From: Dicaeum eximium
Taxonomy: Eukaryota > Chordata > Aves > Passeriformes > Dicaeidae
NCBI GenBank assembly: GCA_013396995.1
Contig: VWZP01002400.1
Location: 3,782,001-3,846,000 of the forward strand
Reading direction: 5' to 3'
Length of the DNA stretch: 64,000 nucleotides
The notes below the pieces were generated by a model. That model had not been told where the DNA came from, made no database searches, and worked only from the letters and a program-made list of their open reading frames with translations. The translations under genes were made by a program, and so were the position numbers. How positions within the stretch are numbered: position 1 is the stretch's first letter; every line of letters starts with the position of its first letter. Below, one piece after another: positions 26,001-37,000 of this stretch.

Positions 26001-28552
26001 TGTAATCTCTTCGATGCAGGAGCTGAGGAGGTAAAGAGCACCTAGAAATTAAGCATTTGTTGTTCAAAACATATAATTACAAAATCTGTCTGGACAGATT
26101 CAAGTTCATGCTTGTTGCCTGGAGACAGAGAATATGGGAAATGACAGCTAAGTATTAAGTCTATAAAGGACTATTTGGGCAGGGGGCAAATACACAAAAC
26201 AAACTGCATTGATGTGCTTCAGTATATTGAATTACCCTGCAGTGCAATTGGGAGTTTCTGCCAAAAAGCTCTTTTGAGAACATAAATCTTTGATTTCTAG
26301 CAGCAGCAGCATTGACAAATGACAGTCAATACACACATCATCCTGGGTATTATGTAATCAGCTGTGAGCTCTACATTTGCTGTGTGAGGGAGAAAGGAAA
26401 TAAGATTACCCTGGCATTTCTTGAGCCTTTTGGGTTTTGTTTTTGGCTAGTCAGCCATTACCAAAACAAATAGGGCCATGTTAATTCTTTGGGTATCTTT
26501 GAAGTCAGGAGTTATAATTGTACTAAGTCCCAAGCTTCTTAGTATAAAGACTGTGCTGAATCTCACAGGAGAATCCCCTTTTCAGAGCCTTTCTCTAATG
26601 GTTGCAGTGTTTAGTGTGGCTTTTCATTATTCATGATGAGTCATGCTGCTGCCTGTTCAAAAGCTGCATTTGCAAAGACATGGTTTTGCCTTTTTTCAGT
26701 TTTCAGTGAAACATGAAAAAATCTCATGAAACAATTAAGAATCATGCCTAGGCCCATCAGTATCCTGTGGGAAAATGAGGAGATGGGTCAGAGATGGTAA
26801 AAGGCATTTCTGTGACAATGTTTTGTTCCTACCATTGCATTTAAAGGGCTCTTGATGCCCAAAAGACTTCACAGGGTTCCTTTTACTATTTGATTGCTGT
26901 GTCTTTACCTCATCCTCTCTGCTGTGTGTAAAAAGCCATGGTAGGCTTGGTGTCTTTAGAATCTTTGACCTAGGTTGCAGTCAAGGTTACTGGAAGGGAA
27001 AAATATTTGCTCTCCTTTCCCCTAACTCTTAATGTAGGGACTTATTTTATCTGTATCTTAAGCTGATACAAAAAGTAGTGGAAGTTATTTGCACACAACA
27101 TTTGTGTGATCCCACTAGGAAGAGCAATACCCGTGTTCAGATTCTTTTCCACTAGCTGCCTTGTATTCCTTGTGATGGCTTTTTTCTTGGGGAATTGCTT
27201 TTTCTGTACCTGATAATCCCCATGGCAGTTTTCTCCAATACCCAAACTTTAGCATCACGCTATAATGATTTCAACAGAACTGACTCACATCTCTTGCAAC
27301 CTAGAGCAAGTTGCAAATACTTGGCATTCCAGTATATGTAGCAAATACTTGCCTTCAAGTACTTGCTTCTGGGAGGCCATCACAGTGAAACTAACTGGTG
27401 GACAAGCCCAGGCTTGGAGACAAATGTTTGTTAATTTTCCTACTTTATTCTCTCTCATGTAACATCTGCTGTATTTTTCAGTTTACTGTTTGCTCAGCTA
27501 GCACTGCCACCATTGGCTATTTCCAGACTAATGGAAACTTTCTTCTGAGTGAAGCAAGTTGCAATGTCATCTATTTGAAAATGGAAAACATCTGTAATCT
27601 TTACATACAAAGATCTTACCATAAATATAGAAACAAAGCACTGTTTGTGCCCAGACCTCAAATACATATTTGAAATATCTGTGAGCTCGAAAAATGGTTG
27701 GTAATGTGAAGAAAGATGAGTGCTCTAAACATCTCATTATGCAATGGAAAAAGTTTTTACTTGATTTTGCTTTTGAGCTCTTTATTCCCACAGGATGGCC
27801 TTTTAAAAAAGGAAATGTGGCCAACAGGAAAAGAAACCTTTTAAGTATAAGCACAACTGTAGCCTGAATTGTTGGCTTGGTCTTATCACATTCTAGATAG
27901 AAGAATTGAAGGTGAATGGATTCACACCCAAATTCCGTTGTAGTCATCAGCAGAAACTTTAGAACCGGGCTCAAGGGCCACTTGTCCACCTCCATGAAGA
28001 GCTGTTGAAGTGCAAGGATCTCTGAGCCTTTAGTACTTTTAGTTGGTTGATCCTGTTCTATAACTGGGAGTGGGTCAGGTATTATGGGTGCAACCACAAT
28101 GACAGAGATGTCTGTAACCTACTTAAGAGAAGTCTTGTGTAATTTTTCTGACAGGGATTCAGGATCCTACAAATCTGGTCTTTTTTGTTCTCAAGGCAAC
28201 ATTTTCAGGCCTCCCAAAAAAGCACAACTAGTGTTTATTCCTTTTCTGCAATTTGCAGCCAGAGTTGCACAGAATTTTGTTCAGAGTAGAAAATGCTGCT
28301 ATCTTGAGTTATTTCTCAGATTCACTGACTGTATAGAATAACAGTAGAGTTAAGGCAGTTTTGCACATTTAAAAATAGAGCTGCACAAATGAAGCTATAA
28401 GTAAATGGACATGTAAAAAATATCCCAGCTTTCTGTAACAAGCTTTAGACAGACCAGATTTCATAATTAAATATTAAGATATTGTGATCTCCCTGCCTTA
28501 AAATCAGATTAGGAAATGGAAATGGATTATTCACTGAATGGTAATACTGTTG

Positions 28553-28585
28553 AGATATAGATATAGATATAGATATAGATATAGG
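28553..28585. repeat. (GATATA)n hexanucleotide microsatellite
   Basis: Five to six near-perfect copies of ATATAG sit in the PALMD 5' intron. In one minus-strand frame they produce an ISISIS run, which explains the repetitive short ORF there (28445-28675). It is not a gene. Confidence 0.9.
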
Positions 28586-31500
28586 TATTACAGAGGGAGC
28601 CGTTTTTTTGTAACTTTCATGTGGCATTTGCCAGAAAAGTACAAGTAAAAATACCAGCAAAAGGTCCTGTTTCATATAGGTTTATTTGCATATTTATGTA
28701 GACTATGTGATTGCTAGAAATGGTTGCTTTGTAGGAATAGTGTATGACAAGTCATCCATCACTTATGTCTGGACCCCAGCAGACATCTTGAGAAAGAACT
28801 TCCAGTAGCTTCTATGTGTTTGTTTTCATAAGAACATTCATTGGCAGGCCTGTCAAGTGTTTGTTGTGCCAATGATCTCTCCAAAGATCATAACACATAT
28901 AAGATCTCTCTTGTATCTGTTAAGTGCCTGAAAATTATTTTGGTATGCTAATTTCAGGGATTATATTGTAGACTGAAAGTAAATACAGTGTTATAAAGTA
29001 AACCTGGAAAAAATTCACCTCCTCTTCCCTAACTTTACTTGTTCACAGGTTTATGTTGACTATTTCAATCAATGCCTGGCCCATCCAAAGTAGAAAATTA
29101 CATATGAATTTGAGAATTAAGCAATCAGCCTTGCACTATTGAGCTAATTTATACTTCAATGAATCCATAATGAAATTTTTAACCTGTTTGCACTGCTTGA
29201 CAGACTTTAAATATTATTAATATTTAGACTAATATTATTACCATCTACTAAGCATGAGTCCTTCCCAAGCCGGGAATATTCCTTACCAAATCTGGGTAAT
29301 CTTTCCATTGAAATCTTTCTCAGACAACAGATGGAGAGAAAGTCTCCCTAGCTAATGGCTAATAGATAAGTGCTGCTCACTGGCAGCTTCCCTTTCATCC
29401 TCACTGCCTGCCATCAGCCTCCAGGAAACCTGGCTCTTGGAACCTCCTTGGTAATCAGTATGGACAAAGGTACTTCAACGTGTGCAGGAATTAAAAGGAA
29501 TAGGAGAAGTTTGTTGGCTTTAGCATAAGCAGAGGAATGCTTTCTAAAATTATAGTAAGTGAAGGTTTGGTGCTACATGTAGAAAGCTGTAGGTAGGGAA
29601 AACCCTATAGCCACTCCCTTGTTGTGTTGCTAGGAGTCACATTGTCCTTTGGCATGTATGGGAATGCATAATACTGGAGAACCTGACACTGTATTTCCAT
29701 TGTAGGTTGTGAAATCCCACTGGAATTTCAAAACTTGGAGTGTCTTTAAATAAACAGAAGCATCTCTCTTAAGATGTGATCATGTTCAGTGAGTACCAGT
29801 TTACTCTGATTCAAATGCCTTCATAAAGTTACTCTGTTACAAAAAATACCACCTGGAAACAGCTGGAAAGGTGTTGAGCTATGATTTCCACTGCTGAGTC
29901 CAGTTCTGTAGCACTGCTGGAAATTGTATGCACTGGCAGACTGCAGTGGAACTGCTGTCACTCTGAGTCAGCCCAGACTTCCCCTCAACACCCAGCCCTC
30001 CTCCCCTCCCCTGATCCCTTTTACCTTCAGATTTTCATGGCAAGACTATTGTGCCTTTTCTTTCCTGCTTGCAAGTGCTTAAATGAGTGAACTCCTACAG
30101 GCTCCTGTTGCTCTGTGTGCACATAAACACTGCTATGAGTTGCAGGGCTGATTGTGACTGATTTGTACAAGTCCCAGACTGCAGGTGACACAGACAGTGC
30201 CAGGCAATCACAGAGCTGCTGGTTGCCCTCTGCCTTTTGCTCTGAAGAGCCATGTTCTGTCACTTATGACACAGTCCCACCGGGAATTTTTAAAAAAATA
30301 TTTTTCTGATGCAAACTAGAAAAGGAATGGCACTATAGCACTGCTGAAAATCTGGAAAACATTTATGTTTGTCTAGGTCATGGATTTCTGGGTGAAATTT
30401 GCCATGATATTTAGCCAACAGAAGCACACAAATGCTGAGACAAGGTTATATGTCCTTTTCTCAAGAAAAAATACTATGGAAATCAATGGCCATTCATTGG
30501 ACTAAAGTTGCCAGAATTTGATTTCAGCATTCTCTGTGCCTGATGTTGGGTGTATTGTAATTTTTAAAATAAATGATATTTTTAAAACCATAGTCAATAA
30601 AAATCTTCACTACATTAACCCACGTTTGCTTAATACCTCTCACAGGATCTTAGTGGAGGAGTTCTTTGTTGAGATAGGTATCCTGAGACTAAACCAATTT
30701 CATGCCAATATTTTTTAGAAGTTTGTGGAAAGTGTCATTCCACCAACTCCATGTGCAAGCAGGGTAGATTTCAGATTTGAGCAAAGTGCCCTAGAATTTA
30801 TACCACATTGATCAGCTTCAATTTTCCTTTCCCATCTTTGTGTCCTTTCAGGCAGTGTGTTTGGGTGCCTTGTGTAAGCACCAATATTTCTATTGGGATG
30901 TGCATGGTGGGTTGATTGACAGTGGAACTGAGATTCTACATTCCTAGGTAATCTGCACAGGAACACTTTAATTTGATTTGTAACTTCACACATTAAAGGA
31001 AAAAATAGACATATTTTATGTTATGTGTATGATTTAAATGAAATAATGAACACCAACTGCTATAGGGAAAGCATGGGAGAAACTTGATAATTTCTCCCCC
31101 AGTTCCTGAATCATCTGCTTCTTTTTCTAAAGCAGACATATATTTCTACCAAAACAGTAAGTGTCCAAGGCTATAATTTACCAAAAGTGGGCAAAAATCA
31201 CTGTGGTTAATTTTGTTCTCTGAGACTTAAATCTGAAATGAATATTCTGTGTATCACTATTAAAGCAGGGTGTGATAGAAAGGTAAATGGTCAGGGGAAA
31301 TGTGTCCATGCAAAACAAAAGCTCTGTCTGTGCAGGCATCTATAGACAGGTCGAGGGCTAGGGAGGGAAGGGGCAAAATACAACAGAAAATTGAGATCGT
31401 CCTTTTATTTCAATCTGAGGATATAATTTAGAGAGGCAGGAAGAAGATTTAAGTTACCTTTTTTCAGCTGCTTAAAGAGAAGGTTAAGGTGCCAGAGTGT

Positions 31501-32493
31501 TTGAAAGGTGAAATAACCAATTTTGAGAGTGAGAAAAGCTGAGCAGGAGTTGTAATTTGTGAAGGTTAGAGACTGAGAAGTTCAGACAAAATCTTCATGA
31601 GAATGTGACTTCTGATAATGGAATCATCATGTGAGACAGCAGGAAACTGAGTGTGGGGGATGTTTAATGCAATCCATTGCTGGATATAGCTCTGAGGTCT
31701 GAAGAATATGCACAGAGCAAAGCAGAAGTAGTATTTGTTTATACATTTGTTATACATAAATATATTTGTTACTTGGTGATGGCTCTCCTCACAGTGCTTT
31801 TTGATGCCTTTGCTGATCATACAGAATGTTTAAACAACTAGAATGGCTAACTAGACTCAAATATTAAAATAAATTATTCTAGTTCTGACAGTGAAGAAGT
31901 CTGGTTTAAATTAAGGCCAAATCACAGGATCTGTGTATCTATGTAAATTGGAATTACTGCTATGCATTGCTACTTTGCTAATTGCCAAATCAACACAGTG
32001 ACCACTGTATTTTTCTGTATTCCAAGTCACTCTCTAATACTATTTCATGTCACAGAAGCAGGTTTAGAACAATTAGATTAAATCCACCTACATTTCAATA
32101 ACACCATCTTCTTTCTTCCCATCTGTCTTTCTATCCTCTCTCACCATTTGTCCCTTGTCTCTCAAGAGTAGCTGCAGCCACAGGCACACATATATTTTAA
32201 GAGTTGTGTAGCTCTGCCTTTGAAATAGATCCTCATCCATTGTGAGCTGGCACAAATGCTTTGAAGTTACAGTGCATTCATACAAATAGTTCTGTGTCCT
32301 TCCCTCCCAGTTCTGAAAGCACAAGAACTCATACTCCAGAGCCACATCATAACTGTAGATATATAAACTAGGAGGTTTTTTTTTTAGAACTCAAGAAAAG
32401 CAGAATGAAGAGCAGGATGAAAATGCTATGTAAAGACAGATTTTGATAGACACATTTCTTAAGAAAATAGATTTTAAGAAATAGTGATCTTAC

Positions 32494-32589
32494 CTTTTTC
32501 GTTGTTGATGTTCAGAAACCAAAGTGTGAGACTGCATTTTGATGTCACATTTGTCACCACCACTTTGCAATTGACAATGAGGTAGAGGA
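32494..32589 (-). CDS. PALMD: Candidate alternative upstream PALMD exon (in-frame N-terminal extension)
   Basis: On the minus strand a near-ideal donor, GAAAAAG|GTAAGATC (GT at 32493-32492), closes a segment with a good acceptor CTTTGCTGCTTCCAG (exon start 32589) and a TATAAC branch-like motif upstream. A second acceptor, TTTATCTTAG, would start the exon at 32686. One frame is open from an in-frame stop at 32651-32649 through to the donor. It contains ATG at 32537-32535, encoding MQSHTLVSEHQQRK plus two bases. Splicing to the acceptor at 10861 completes an Arg codon (AG|A) and continues directly into MEEAEL. The joined sequence would extend the charged coiled coil by 15 residues. A second frame across this segment is also open, so coding status is not certain. 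It could instead be a 5'UTR exon, with translation starting at MEEAEL. Confidence 0.45.
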
Positions 32590-32689
32590 CTGGAAGCAGC
32601 AAAGTCTGAGGTTATAAATCCTTTTGATGGTATGTTATTGTGCGTTCTTCATGCACATCTCTATCCAGGTGAAATCTTTTTTGGGGCTA

Positions 32690-33835
32690 AGATAAAGAGA
32701 TGGAAACAGATTTTTTAGAAATGTTCATGGAATGCTAAGGAATACTTGCTAAAGACTTTTCCTCTGATAAATCAGTTATCATTGGAGGGACCTACTTGTG
32801 TTGTATGTCAGTTAAAATCGAGTAAATTTTTAACCTGCTAACTAAGACACCTGGGGCTGTGTGATTTATAAGTGGGTGTAGCCCTCACTCTGGCATTTAT
32901 TGTGGCCCTTTGTTCTGGACATACCCTAGCTAAATTAGTGGGTGAGGTAAAGACTGTGATTTACTGTAATTTCTGAACATATACAAATGCTGGGCTGGTG
33001 CTAAAGGTTGGTTTTTTAAAAAATGATAAACTTTCATACAAGGAACTATTTTAAATGAAATTGTGCCTTTGCATTGGAGGTTTCAGGGACTGGTAAATCT
33101 CTGAACTGTAACAGAAAGGTGTGGTCTTTTTAATTCTTTCCATTTTGGCAATGTGGGATCTCTTCGCTTTGTGGAAATATTCAAAGGCCAGTTGGGATAT
33201 TGTTATATGTTTTGTAATATGAGTAAAAGTAGGTTGGCACAGGCTTTGGTTAGCACAGAACATCAGCTTGTGGCAATCTATGACCAAGTCCATGCAACTT
33301 GGCTGATCCCAGCTGTGTTCTGCCAGCCGAGTGCCCCAATTCCCAGAGGTAACTCCTTCTGGCTGAGGTTACCATCCCAAAGCAAGGTCTGCTCCTTGCT
33401 GATGGGGAGATCTACTGACTTCTGAGACTCACTAGTCACAAAGTTTGGCCTCCTACCAGCAGAGACTGAAGGCTGGTAGGCTCTGTCATGGTACCACCTC
33501 CTAGCTTTCCTTCTTGACTTAGTCCCATCTTTTGGGTAGGTAAACATAAATAAGTGGAAAATATGGTTTTGTAGGTGTCCTTTCTTCACTTGACCAGGTA
33601 TAACTCCTAAAAATCCTTTTATTCTTCTCTATGTGTTGTCCTAGTTATTATTCTCTAGGAAAATATAGGAAAAACACATTAAATACTAGTAAGGAAATCA
33701 TTTTAAAGGCGGTTAGAAGACCAATCTTTAACGGCACTGAGCATCAACTCTTTTAGTTGAGATTTGCATCTTTAGATTGCGTAGGAGCCCAAATGCTGCG
33801 ATTGTACAGACATTTCCTTTAGAAAGAGTTGTGTG
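32690..33835. other. No recognisable gene; between candidate exon and CpG-rich block
   Basis: AT-rich sequence with short ORFs only. On the minus strand a decent GTGAGT donor (GT at 33432-33431, after GACTA) could serve a first exon starting in the CpG-rich block at about 34.0 kb. No better donor is visible within that block itself. Confidence 0.4.
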
Positions 33836-34060
33836 CACGGAGTCCGGCCGGCTGTCAGCTGTGTCTGTGTGTCTGTGTGTGTCTCTGTGTGTGTGTGTCT
33901 GTGTGTGTTGTGGGGGGGGTGCGGGCAGGTGATGCTGCGCTCGCTCCCCGGGCTCTGGCGCGCCCAGCTCTCCCTCTGGCGGCCGCTGCCGCTCCATCTC
34001 ATCTCTGAGTATTTCTCTCTAGAATTGTTTTTTAAATTATCTCTAAAAATACACACGTGG
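33836..34060 (-). promoter_or_regulatory. CpG-rich candidate promoter, proposed for PALMD
   Basis: This short GC- and CpG-rich block stands out from AT-rich surroundings (GTCCGGCCGG, GCGCTCGCTCCCCGGG, GGCGCGCC, GGCGGCCGCTGCCGC). On its right edge, upstream for a minus-strand gene, are TTATCT (GATA site, 34037-34042), CTAAAAATAC (one mismatch to the MEF2 consensus, 34043-34052) and CACGTG (34054-34059). PALMD is expressed in heart and skeletal muscle, which fits a MEF2/GATA-bearing promoter. No TATA box is obvious in the GC-rich part. Direction and target are inferred, and the 46-kb CpG island is a competing promoter. Confidence 0.4.
33860..33918. repeat. TG-rich dinucleotide repeat and G-run
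   Basis: An interrupted (TG)n/(TGTC)n tract of about 50 bases is followed by TTGTGGGGGGGGT, inside the CpG-rich block. The reverse complement reads as HTDTHT-type repeats in the minus-strand ORFs here (33728-33997 and 33772-34056), so those ORFs are low-complexity artefacts. Confidence 0.9.
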
Positions 34061-37000
34061 AATTATTTTTTTTGATATAAGCCTAGCAGCATATTTAAAA
34101 GGGGATGAGAAGTTAAAGAATGATATAATTGTATAATTTTTATGCATCTCTTATATATGCATTTTTAATAAAGACACTGTGTGCCATGTTCAAGTGTTAC
34201 AAAGGTTTAATTCTGGTCTACTGTGAATGGTTTGGTCAATTTTGAGGGGGAAAAAAAAAAAGCCCGAATGATGATAATAAAACCAGGATGAGAATGTAAT
34301 GAACTTAGACAAATATTGAGAAAAGACTGGAGTGGAGATGGACCTGCCAGACTTTGGTAAGAAAATTTACCTCCATAACATAAATTTTTTTGTTTATTCA
34401 TGAAAGCATTATCTGCATCTATGTGGTGCATAAAACAGGATCATGCAGTCAGTGCTCTACAATCAAAACTAGGCACACATGTACATTAAGGACCACTGAT
34501 CACTTTGACTTTGTTATAATGACACTTTTATGTTGATCTGTTAGTGTCTGTAGCTTGAAATTAATATTATTTAGTGGACTACAGGAATTTTGTTTGTCTA
34601 AAGAGGTGATTTTTGTACCCAGAACTCCTGCACAGTATTATAGCTGTCATGACTTTCTTGATTACTTTCTTTTGACTCCTGCTACTATTGAATTTTAACC
34701 CAAAACCACTTCAAAGCAAAAGAACGCCTTTTCCTTCTCTGTTACAGTATTATTTTTTCACTGTTGTTCAGTTTCACCTGAACAGAAAACAACTGAACCG
34801 TTCAGGGCAGCTAATGGATTTATGCTTCATTACTTTTTGTTCTACTGGCCAGGTCTGAGAGGCAGAAGCAAAGTATGTGAAGTCTCAGTTTTTCTATGTA
34901 GTTCTCATGTAATGCCACCTAAATCAGTCAAGAGCTGTAGGTATTCAGACTTTCTTAAAATTGGGTAAAAATATTGAGATATTGAAATGCAAGTTCACAG
35001 TTTGACTTGATGTCTCTACAGATTTGCAAATATTACCTATGATCACTAAGAACTGAGCAACTGCAGGGGATAAAAATTGTTTCATTTGGCACCAGATCAC
35101 CATTGACATTAGTAAGTTTGAAATTCCTTAATTAAGAAAGAAATTCTTAAGTGTGTTGTAAACATTTCCAGATAAATATACACAATTTCTATTGTCTTCT
35201 AGCCCCTCACAGAGTACTGTGAATAGATTGTTTTGGAGTTTTGTTACTATATTTAATTTCTGTCTAAATAAAAAGAATTTTGTTTCCATTGAGGCATGTC
35301 AAAATACCTTTAATTAATTTTGTGTGATTAGATAAAAAAAAAAAGCTGAGGGTGTCAAAGGTCTTAAGCCTGGAAAAAACCCTGATTTTTCTTCTGTCAC
35401 CTGAATCTGAATGTCAGTTGGAAATTAAAAAGACACTAGAGGAGACACTCCTTGGTGCTTAGCTCTGTGGCTTATGCTGCATAGATGCTCTCATTTGATT
35501 GAAATGTAAAAGCAATTTTTACTCTTAAAGGGAATAAAATTACCTTAAATTGCTTCCTTCCATTATCTTTGATTTTTAAAAAATTGCCTGCCTGTTTGGC
35601 TTTTACATAGCATCACTTTACTTTGGAAGACGCATCCTGATTCCACTTTCAGGGTGCGTCTCTGAGCATAGTATAAAATAGTTCTTTTCCTCCGTATATT
35701 GTGCAGTTAGGATCTCATGCAGAATAATTTATAGTCTGTCTAGATTAGTAATTTAGTTCAGATCAGGAATGTGCTTCTGCAGCTAATCTGCTTGTCCCTG
35801 GTAAATGTGCTTTGGTTCATACCATGGAGCAGTCTTGGGGTGCTTTATTGGATCTCTTTCAGATTGAACTGAAAGGACAGTGTTTCCCAGGAGCATTTTC
35901 AATGCTCACTGACTGCATTCAATCCCTAGTGGGACCAGATTTGTTCTTTTTTGAGATAAGCCCTAATGAAATATTCATAGTAGCGTGTCAGGTCATCAGC
36001 AGCAGCTGTTTCATTGCACAGCTCTGTTTCTAGTGAACCCCAGTCTTTGCTGATGTGTAGATGGCCTCTGGCTTGTCATGGTTCCTTTTAGCAGAGGTGG
36101 TCTCTGACTCCTTGGCCTTGAAAGTGCTTGTGGAAATGTCTTAACAATGACTCTTCTGTGGGGCCACACACCCAATTGCACTTCTCTGTATTAGGAGGGA
36201 AGAAGGAAGGAAATAAATTCTTTTCCTAGTCTGAGATTTTGCTGTATACATGCCAGATTGTTCAGTGCTGAGGTTCTGCTTTGCTTAAACTGGACAAGCT
36301 GGAATCAGCTGTGTTTGGGTTCAAACTATTCCCAGAATCAGAGCATTTCCCAGGTACTTTCTGGAGCTTAACTTCAGGTTTGCCCCATCTACAGCAGTAG
36401 GGGAGAGGGAAGAGACACAAAGGGAGATTTACAAGTGACAAAATTGATCATCCTCTCTTTATGTCATATAAATAACTGGTTCTGGAGTCTTCTGGGACAG
36501 ATTTTCACTTCCATATTCTTTCTTGCCTTTCAAAAACCTTCTCCAAAATGAAGAGATAGAGCCTGAACTTCAGATACCATGTTTCTTCATGTAGTATGTT
36601 GTTGATAAAGCTTGACTCTAGTGAGACTAAAAAGTATATTTCAATAATGATCTAATGCAGTCCCAAAGGAAATCTTCTGGACTGACAGGGACTAAATGGC
36701 AGGACAGTGTAGCAAATTTCTGGATTTTAATGAAGTAAACAAAATGCTCCCCTTTATATGCTACTATTAATAGGCTGAACGTGGTTAAATCAGAACAGAA
36801 AGAGTTTGCAGACTGAGATGTAGGTGTGCTGTAGAAAACACTAAGCTTTACATAAATGACATAGTAAAGATTTTAGGTATAAATCATAGCCATGCATAAA
36901 GAAATTGAATTGTTAATGCTTCCTCAAGTCTGTTTTTGGTTGTATGTTTTGTGTTTGTTTGTTTGTTGGTTGGTGATTTTGTTTGGTCCTGTCTGTCTAT

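Larger units (their letters stand above)
10862..32493 (-). other. PALMD: Long 5' intron of PALMD (minimum extent)
   Basis: If the 32.5-kb exon is real, this is one intron of about 21.6 kb; otherwise it is longer. The sequence is mostly AT-rich, without recognisable genes. Identified content: a single N in a poly-A run (10953), a GC-richer motif patch (16975-17100), a CR1 tail (22970-23018), an AP-1-like site (26637-26645), and a GATATA microsatellite (28553-28585). The two long ORFs without homologue, at 25197-25640 and 27567-28097, are discussed as observations. I see no splice-flanked exon with protein-like coding in this interval. Confidence 0.6.

Noticed and set aside
28445..28675. Minus-strand ORF with an ISISISIS run
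   Set aside because: It is the translation of the GATATA microsatellite.
33728..34056. Minus-strand ORFs with HTQTHTHR repeats
   Set aside because: They are generated by the TG-rich simple repeat in the CpG block.
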